28,076 bases of DNA, taken from the NCBI GenBank assembly GCA_007128275.1, contig SKXR01000074.1, positions 1 through 28,076 on the forward strand, given 5' to 3'. This document shows, piece by piece, positions 23,278 to 28,076 of this stretch. Each line of letters begins with the position of its first letter. The stretch's first letter is position 1. A program made the translations under genes and the position numbers. The notes beneath the pieces were generated by a model that was not told where the DNA came from, searched no databases, and saw only the letters and a program-made list of their open reading frames with translations. The DNA comes from Kiritimatiellia bacterium. GTDB lineage: Bacteria; Verrucomicrobiota; Kiritimatiellia; SLAD01.

Positions 23278-24180
23278 TCATGACGTCTTGAACGGATCCA
23301 GAATCCAGCGTTTATTGTACCAAAAATATTGTTCCGGCCGTTCGCGTATGGCGCGATCAAAAATCGTCATGACCTCCTGCATGATGCGTCGTTGATCCGT
23401 GTCGCGGTCCAGAGACGGGTCCGAATACACCGGTTCATGCACGATCCAGCGGTGCCGGGACCAGCCCTCCCGCACGGCATAAGCCGGGAAGATCGGCACA
23501 TGGGCGTGCCGCGCGAAGGCCTCCATACCCGTCGCCAACATCGCCTCCCCGCCAAGAAAACGCACGGGAATGCCGGATTCACGAGCCCGCACATCCGGCA
23601 ACAGGGCAAACACCTTGCCCTGTTTCAGGTTGCGCACCACCTTGCGCAGGGCGCCGCTATCCGTAAGGATGGTTTCCACCCCCGTCACCGCGCGCATCTG
23701 GTTGAGAAAATCGTCGGTCAACGGATTCTTCTGGCGACGCGCCATGAAGAAAATAGGCAGCCCCTTGATGTTCGCCCCCACCCCGGCCAAATCCCAGTTG
23801 CCCGAGTGCGGCACCGCCAAGATGGCGCCGTTTGACCCGTCCCAACGTTCACGAATAAATTCCACCCCGGACGTATCGACATGGGTATCCACCCACGATT
23901 CCGTCATCCGGGGGAAACGCAGGATCTCCACCACATTAAAGAAAAGATTCCGCAACGAAATCCATGCCATCGTGCGCGCCTCGCGCGGGGTCACTTGATC
24001 GCCCATGACCCGTTGAATACGCCGTACGGCCTCCTTGACGCGGAACCGCACGCCATGGAAGGCGATCCACGCGAGGATTGCCGCCAGCGCCAGTGCGACA
24101 CGATACGGCACCACGCAGACCACACGGCTAAGCGCCTTCAATGCGGCATATTCCATTCGATACTTCAAACGCACTTTCAT
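23278..24180 (-). CDS. Lipid A biosynthesis-type acyltransferase (LpxL/HtrB family)
   Basis: A 300-residue lysophospholipid/lipid A acyltransferase family protein. An N-terminal hydrophobic helix (about 20-42) anchors it to the inner membrane. The catalytic HX4D motif is PHSGNWDLAG, with His125 and Asp130. The later blocks FMARRQKNPLTDDF, ILTDSGALRKVV and LLPDVRARESGIPVRFLGG fit the Kdo2-lipid A secondary acyltransferases, and it ends with the usual PEQYFWYNKRW. It probably adds a secondary acyl chain to lipid A; exact acyl specificity cannot be read. The start at 24180 has GGAGG only 3 bases upstream; a second ATG lies 8 codons in. Confidence 0.9.
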   Translation of the reverse strand: MKVRLKYRMEYAALKALSRVVCVVPYRVALALAAILAWIAFHGVRFRVKEAVRRIQRVMGDQVTPREARTMAWISLRNLFFNVVEILRFPRMTESWVDTHVDTSGVEFIRERWDGSNGAILAVPHSGNWDLAGVGANIKGLPIFFMARRQKNPLTDDFLNQMRAVTGVETILTDSGALRKVVRNLKQGKVFALLPDVRARESGIPVRFLGGEAMLATGMEAFARHAHVPIFPAYAVREGWSRHRWIVHEPVYSDPSLDRDTDQRRIMQEVMTIFDRAIRERPEQYFWYNKRWILDPFKTS

Positions 24181-24190
24181 GAGCCTCCGA

Positions 24191-24218
24191 GCTTTATCCC
24201 TCGACGCGCCTGTGTCAA
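24191..24218 (-). promoter_or_regulatory. Promoter candidate for the acyltransferase gene
   Basis: A perfect TTGACA (24218-24213 on the - strand) is followed after 16 bp by a weak TAAAGC (24196-24191). The predicted start of transcription would fall inside or just before the GGAGG, giving a very short leader. Confidence 0.35.
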
Positions 24219-24347
24219 TCGCGATGGTGGAAGGGAAATGCTCGCGTGGCGGCAAGCGCCATTGCCCCGGCGTTCCTTCGCGGTCCCCTTCGCCATTGAA
24301 ACTTCCCGTCCCGCATGCTATCCCTTCGCCATGAAGCAGGCCTACCC

Positions 24348-25505
24348 ATGAAAATCGTTTGTGCATCCAGCGTGCTGCATGGAGAAACCGCGTTTGCCAC
24401 CTTGGGCGACGTGACGATCCTGCCCGAAGAGCGCATCACGCGGAACGAATTGCTGGACGCCGAGGTGCTCATTACCCGGAGCAAGACGCCGATCACCCGC
24501 GCCCTGCTCGAAAACACCGCCGTCCGGTTCATCGGTTGCGCCGTCGCCGGCACGGATCATGTCGACAAGACCTATCTCGATTCCACGGACATTGCCTGGT
24601 GCCATGCCCCCGGGTGCAACGCCAACAGTGTCGCGGAATATATTGTGGCCGCGCTGCTGGTCGAGGCGGATCAACATGGACTCGCCCTGGAAGAACTGGC
24701 GCTTGGTGTGGTCGGCGTGGGGCATATCGGGACGCGCGTCGCGGAAAAAGCCATGGCCATGGGCGTCACGGTCCTTCAAAACGATCCGCCCCGCAAAGCC
24801 GCGGGCGATGACGCCAACGGCACGTTCCAACCGCTCGAAGACGTGCTCGCCGTAGCCGACCTCATCAGCATGCATGTGCCGCTGACGGACACGGGCCCTC
24901 ATGCCACACGCGACATGGCCAACCACCGGTTCTTTGAGGCCATGAAACCCGGCGCCTTTTTCTTAAACGCCGCGCGCGGCGAGATCATGGATAGCGACGC
25001 ACTCCTGACCGCGCTGGAACATGGTATCGTTCGGCAAGCCGTGCTCGACGTGTGGGAAAACGAACCGGCCATCCGCAAAGACGTACTCGATGCCGTCGAC
25101 ATCGGCACCCCGCACATTGCCGGCTATTCCTATGAAGGGCGACTGAACGGCACACGAATGGTCTACGAAGAGCTGTGTCACTATCTGGAAGTGGACCCGG
25201 TGTGGCTGGACCGCGACATGCCCGATGATGCTCCTCAGGAGGAGCGGGTCGTGGACGCACAGTGCCGTTCCGATCAAGAAACCCTTGCCGCCATGGTGTC
25301 CGCCGCCTATCCCATTCTGGACGACGACCGTCGATTCCGCGCAGGCGCCTCTGTCGATCCGGTCGCCATGGCCAAGCACTTCGTGCATTCCCGCCGCACC
25401 TATCCCGCTCGCCGGGAATTCGCCGCAAACCGGTTTCAGCTCCTGCACGCATCGGAATCCCTGCTCACGATGGCATGGGAACTCGGTTTCCAGATCGCAG
25501 AGTGA
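24348..25505 (+). CDS. pdxB: Erythronate-4-phosphate dehydrogenase
   Basis: Oxidises 4-phosphoerythronate in the DXP-independent-start branch of pyridoxal 5'-phosphate synthesis. It is 385 residues, matching PdxB rather than the shorter generic D-2-hydroxyacid dehydrogenases. The NAD-binding motif is GVVGVGHIGTRVAEKA (GxGHxG, 123-128). The catalytic triad corresponds to Arg210 (NAARGE), Glu239 (WENEP) and His256 (GTPHIAGYSYEG). The C-terminal extension (about 285-385) fits the PdxB dimerisation domain. The start at 24348 gives the expected MKIVC beginning, with AGG upstream. It is divergent from the acyltransferase and monocistronic as far as can be seen. Confidence 0.93.
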   Translation: MKIVCASSVLHGETAFATLGDVTILPEERITRNELLDAEVLITRSKTPITRALLENTAVRFIGCAVAGTDHVDKTYLDSTDIAWCHAPGCNANSVAEYIVAALLVEADQHGLALEELALGVVGVGHIGTRVAEKAMAMGVTVLQNDPPRKAAGDDANGTFQPLEDVLAVADLISMHVPLTDTGPHATRDMANHRFFEAMKPGAFFLNAARGEIMDSDALLTALEHGIVRQAVLDVWENEPAIRKDVLDAVDIGTPHIAGYSYEGRLNGTRMVYEELCHYLEVDPVWLDRDMPDDAPQEERVVDAQCRSDQETLAAMVSAAYPILDDDRRFRAGASVDPVAMAKHFVHSRRTYPARREFAANRFQLLHASESLLTMAWELGFQIAE

Positions 25506-25852
25506 AGAGCGCGTCAGGCATCCGATTCGTTTCTCTGTCCCTACCCCAACTTCTTATTTTCCAACGACAGGGAAGATCACTACATTATCTTCCAGCGCCC
25601 GAAAAACCTCATCCCCCATCCTTCCAACGGCCGGAAACAGCCCGACCGCGAAAAAGAGATCGAAACAGCCTGATCTTGTCAGTAAATCACGCCCAGTATG
25701 AGCAGCCAAATCCTTCGAGGAAAAACCGCAACACGGTGCCCGGTGCCAGTCACCAGAGTTTCGCGATCCGACGGGCCGGCGCGCCAGTCACCGTGTTTCG
25801 CGGAAAAGGGAACGCCGTACTCGAAAGGGCCTAACCGCGAAACTCTGGTGAC
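25506..25852. other. Intergenic region between pdxB and tRNA-Glu, REP-like repeats
   Basis: No credible gene. The region holds a TCTGTCCCTAC motif (25534-25544) shared with the repeats at 69-201. It also holds the arms of a 24-bp inverted repeat that runs into the tRNA gene (listed separately). Confidence 0.5.
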
Positions 25853-25859
25853 TGGCACC
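25742..25859. repeat. 24-bp perfect inverted repeat plus a third degenerate copy, overlapping tRNA-Glu 3' end
   Basis: The arms at 25742-25765 and 25836-25859 are perfect reverse complements (core GGTGCCAGTCACC / GGTGACTGGCACC). A shorter, imperfect direct copy of the left arm sits at 25781-25803 (GCCAGTCACCGTGTTTCGCG). The right arm includes the last 7 bases of the tRNA gene (CCA end, discriminator base and the end of the acceptor stem). This looks like a REP-type palindromic element or a duplicated att-like sequence. Confidence 0.8.
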
Positions 25860-25928
25860 CCCAACGGGATTCGAACCCGTGTTACAGGGATGAGAACCCT
25901 GCGTCCTAGGCCTCTAGACGATGGGGGC
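25853..25928 (-). tRNA. tRNA-Glu (anticodon CTC)
   Basis: A complete 76-base cloverleaf on the - strand. Acceptor GCCCCCA pairs with TGGGGGT (a terminal G-U pair, as is common in tRNA-Glu). The D-arm is GTCTAGAGGCCTAGGAC. The anticodon stem CAGGG/CCCTG has loop TTCTCAT, giving anticodon CTC. The T-arm is ACGGG-TTCGAAT-CCCGT. The 3' CCA is genome-encoded (25853-25855). It decodes GAG. Confidence 0.95.
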
Positions 25929-25988
25929 AAGAGGAAAGTTCGGGTTCAACCTATCGGGGGCACGCGTGAAAATCAAGCTGGATTCTGA

Positions 25989-26252
25989 TCAGCGAGCCAA
26001 GTCCGATATCGATGGCAATGCGTTGTGTCCGCCGCCAGGGCCTTTGCCCGTACCGGAAACGGCCCCATTGAGGGCGAGCAACGCGAACCAAGCCAACATC
26101 AAGAGAATGACAAAAAGTCCTACAACCGAGACCGTGGCCCCGCACTGGCGCTGCCATACCCGCCAAAAAGCGACAGACACGGGCACGCACATGGCGGGCG
26201 CCGGGACATAACAGCGCTTGCGCTCATCATAGATATACGTTTTGTTCTGCAT
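25989..26252 (-). CDS. Small single-span membrane protein, hypothetical
   Basis: An 87-residue protein. The soluble N-terminus (QNKTYIYDERKRCYVPAPAM) is followed by one strongly hydrophobic segment (about residues 41-62, TVSVVGLFVILLMLAWFALLAL) and a short Gly-rich tail. No family is recognised. The start at 26252 lacks a clear ribosome-binding site, so the call rests on the protein-like composition and the well-formed membrane span. It lies between purD and tRNA-Glu on the same strand as both. Confidence 0.5.
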   Translation of the reverse strand: MQNKTYIYDERKRCYVPAPAMCVPVSVAFWRVWQRQCGATVSVVGLFVILLMLAWFALLALNGAVSGTGKGPGGGHNALPSISDLAR

Positions 26253-26341
26253 GGTTACCGGTCATGGCTGGTGCGAAGTCGACGACTATAATCTATCGAT
26301 GCTCAACAAGCAAAAAGAATCATCGATCACGCCAAAATATC

Positions 26342-26355
26342 GCCCCCCCAAGGGG
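26342..26355 (-). terminator. Possible weak terminator after purD
   Basis: GCCCC/GGGGC (26342-26346 and 26351-26355) form a 5-bp stem with a 4-base loop. On the - strand it is followed by GATATTTT. It sits 18 bp past the purD stop. The stem is short, so this is a weak call. Confidence 0.3.
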
Positions 26356-26372
26356 CCATCGGGGTTTCCCTT

Positions 26373-27698
26373 TTATTCCCGGCGCGCGATATCGGTGCGA
26401 TAGCGCAGCATAGAGCAGTTCATACGTTCCATCGCAGCGTAGCAATGGGTACGAGCTGTTGCCACCGTATCGTCTATTGCCACCGCGTTTAAGACGCGGC
26501 CCCCGTTGGTTTCCCAACCGTTCGGGACCCGTTTGGTCCCCGCATGGAAGAGAAATGTGTCACGAGGCATGTCGGCCGATATCCCGTCCAGTCCGGCCAA
26601 CGGAAGGCCTGACGGCGAAGGTTCCGGATAGCCCTGTGAAGCCAATACCACGCAAACCGCCGCGCGATCGGCTCGGACCCGGGAAAGATCGTCGAAGGCG
26701 GACTCCTCCATCCACGGTTCGGAGCTTAAATCGACCAGTCTTCCGGCTGCGGCGTGTTCGAGCAACAACGGCAATCGATCGCCCAGCACCGGTAACACAG
26801 CCTGCGCTTCCGGGTCGCCCATGCGCACATTGAATTCGAGGACCTTGAATCCGCGCGTGGTACGCATTAACCCGACATACAAGAACCCGCGATAGAAGAT
26901 ACCGTCGGATTTCAATCCATGCAGGATGGGCCGCAAGACCGTGTGATCGATGGCCTCCTGGTCCTCGGCGGATATATCGGGCACGGGCGTGAACGCGCCC
27001 ATCCCGCCGGTGTTCGGGCCTTCATCGCCGTCGTACGCGCGCTTATAGTCGCGCGCCATGCCGATCTGTACAGCACGCGTTCCGTCGAGCAGGAGGAAGA
27101 TGCTCAATTCAGGTCCTTCAAGGTATTCCTCAATCAACGCGGTCTGCGGCGTCCCGAACAGGTCGCCGGATACAATGCCTTCCACGAAGTCTCGGGCCGG
27201 CGCGGCGTCCGGCAGGATGGCGACCCCCTTCCCCGCGGCCAGTCCGTCGGCCTTAATGACGTAGGGCGGCTCAAACCGAAGCGCGAACCGATCAAAGTCC
27301 TCCACCTTCTTAATGCGTTCCGCCGCGCCGGTGGGGACGGCGTTCCGCATCATGAAATCTTTGGCCCACCATTTGCTGGATTCGAGTTGTGCGGCGTACT
27401 GGTTGGGTCCCAGGATCTGCGCAGCGGGGGCGGCCAACCGGATTTGATCGACCCACCCCGCCGCCATGGGCTGTTCCGGGCCGAACACAATGATTGCGTC
27501 CGGCTTCGACAACAGCGCATCGCGCGCTTCGTCGGATAACGGGTTCTCCAAGTTCACCAAGACATCCGAATCCAGCGGCTCGGCGACCTGCCGAATCGCA
27601 TCCGATCCGCCGAACGAATAGACTTTGTGCATCCGGGCCAGGATCGTCGCCAACGCGTGTTCCCTGCCGCCTTTGCCGATGATGATAAATACTGTCAT
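26373..27698 (-). CDS. purD: Phosphoribosylamine--glycine ligase (GAR synthetase)
   Basis: Second step of purine synthesis: joins glycine to 5-phosphoribosylamine with ATP. It is 441 residues, an ordinary PurD length, with the ATP-grasp fold. Motifs are GKGGREHAL at the N-terminus (Lys in place of the commoner Ser), FGPEQPMAAGWVD (72-84), VIKADGLAAGKGVA (147-160), EEYLEGPELSI (190-200), DYKRAYDGDEGPNTGGMGAF and EFNVRMGDPEAQA near 290-300. The ATG at 27698 has no visible Shine-Dalgarno. Only 24 bp separate it from the upstream GxxExxY gene, with a short DNA repeat in that gap. Confidence 0.95.
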   Translation of the reverse strand: MTVFIIIGKGGREHALATILARMHKVYSFGGSDAIRQVAEPLDSDVLVNLENPLSDEARDALLSKPDAIIVFGPEQPMAAGWVDQIRLAAPAAQILGPNQYAAQLESSKWWAKDFMMRNAVPTGAAERIKKVEDFDRFALRFEPPYVIKADGLAAGKGVAILPDAAPARDFVEGIVSGDLFGTPQTALIEEYLEGPELSIFLLLDGTRAVQIGMARDYKRAYDGDEGPNTGGMGAFTPVPDISAEDQEAIDHTVLRPILHGLKSDGIFYRGFLYVGLMRTTRGFKVLEFNVRMGDPEAQAVLPVLGDRLPLLLEHAAAGRLVDLSSEPWMEESAFDDLSRVRADRAAVCVVLASQGYPEPSPSGLPLAGLDGISADMPRDTFLFHAGTKRVPNGWETNGGRVLNAVAIDDTVATARTHCYAAMERMNCSMLRYRTDIARRE

Positions 27699-27708
27699 AA
27701 GAGTTACC

Positions 27709-27735
27709 GCAGATTGCCCAGATTACGCGGATGGC
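27709..27735. repeat. Short 9-bp period repeat at the GxxExxY gene end
   Basis: Three degenerate 9-bp units, GCAGATTGC, CCAGATTAC and GCGGATGGC, cover 27709-27735. They include the stop codon of the GxxExxY gene (TAA at 27725-27723 on the - strand). The phrase resembles the CGCAGATTACG-type repeats that I recall flanking GxxExxY genes in many bacteria; that recollection needs a search to confirm. Confidence 0.5.
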
Positions 27736-28076
27736 TTGCTGCGGACCAATCGCTTCCACAGTAGTTTTGCATATTTGAAATTCAACAACATAGCCACCTC
27801 CAATTCTGTGACCGCCATATATCCAATCATCTGAGCCACATGCGCTTCACTAAAATCAGTGACGACTTTCGTATCCACGACAATTCGACCATCAACGATA
27901 AGGTCGGGAATCAAAATGCCTACTTTTTGTCTTTTGTATGTCACACTACAATGTCGCTGTTGATCGACATCATGACCTCTCTCTTTAAGCTCTATCACGA
28001 GTGCGTTCTCGTAGACCTTCTCATCCAATCCGGGCTTCAGGGTGTTCAGAACCTCCATGGCCGCCCCGATAATGTC
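27723..28076 (-). CDS. GxxExxY protein (partial, runs off the window end)
   Basis: The visible part is 117 residues. The frame stays open to the window end and reads DIIGAA before the Met at 28058, which matches the normal family N-terminus (IIGAAxEVxxxLxPGLxExxY). The true start is therefore outside. The signature is GLDEKVYENAL. A nuclease-like core follows: GILIPDLIVDGRIVVDTKVV, with Asp and D-x-K residues that recall PD-(D/E)xK folds. The tail is AMLLNFKYAKLLWKRLV. Function is unknown. The last residues (PSA) are encoded inside a short DNA repeat, and purD follows 24 bp downstream. Confidence 0.88.
   Translation of the reverse strand, partial: DIIGAAMEVLNTLKPGLDEKVYENALVIELKERGHDVDQQRHCSVTYKRQKVGILIPDLIVDGRIVVDTKVVTDFSEAHVAQMIGYMAVTELEVAMLLNFKYAKLLWKRLVRSKPSA

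Noticed and set aside
25742..25859. Phage or integrative-element attachment sites flanking an inserted element
   Set aside because: The copies are inverted and only 70 bp apart, with no integrase gene nearby, so a classical integrated element is not supported.

Overview
The window looks like a chromosomal segment of a fairly GC-rich, Gram-negative bacterium. The Gram-negative call rests on the lipid A-type acyltransferase and on several signal-peptide proteins. My best taxonomic guess is the PVC group, perhaps Kiritimatiellota or a relative. That guess comes from protein style: a large repeat-built secreted protein with a short C-terminal beta module, a CPxC zinc-ribbon/coiled-coil protein, a GxxExxY protein, and a bacterial mevalonate pathway. 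No rRNA or marker protein is present to prove it.

Layout. Positions 1-338 are non-coding with short repeats. At 339-2127 lies a two-gene + strand unit of DUF401 and DUF2062 membrane proteins. Convergent to it (2099-3128, - strand) are a chalcone-isomerase-like secreted protein and a conserved hypothetical. A + strand unit at 3307-5644 encodes GcvH, LipB and an MFS transporter. Then come HU (5869-6147, -), a DJ-1/PfpI protein (6343-6897, -), a NERD protein and a STAS protein (7002-8143, -), and a zinc-ribbon/coiled-coil protein (8399-8869, +).

The biochemical theme is isoprenoid synthesis by the mevalonate route, split over two clusters. The - strand cluster (8875-11442) has a GHMP kinase, diphosphomevalonate decarboxylase and a membrane-anchored unknown protein, coupled by overlapping stop and start codons. 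The + strand cluster (15919-19020) has class I HMG-CoA reductase, type 2 IPP isomerase and a second GHMP kinase. Together these cover the pathway from HMG-CoA to IPP/DMAPP if one kinase acts on phosphomevalonate; HMG-CoA synthase is not in the window. Between the clusters sit a 925-residue secreted repeat protein (11962-14739, -) and pseudouridine-5'-phosphate glycosidase (14911-15813, +).

The right third holds a - strand run: a lipid A-type acyltransferase, a secreted GH13 pullulanase-like enzyme with its own clear promoter, and a disordered secreted protein. It continues with pdxB (+), a tRNA-Glu(CTC) whose 3' end is part of a 24-bp inverted repeat, a small membrane protein, purD, and a GxxExxY protein cut off by the window end.

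I see no CRISPR array, transposase gene, phage gene or obvious defence island. The best leads are the two-kinase split mevalonate pathway with its coupled unknown membrane protein, the tRNA-associated inverted repeat, the heptad repeat at the psuG/HMGR junction, and the three-copy secreted protein.
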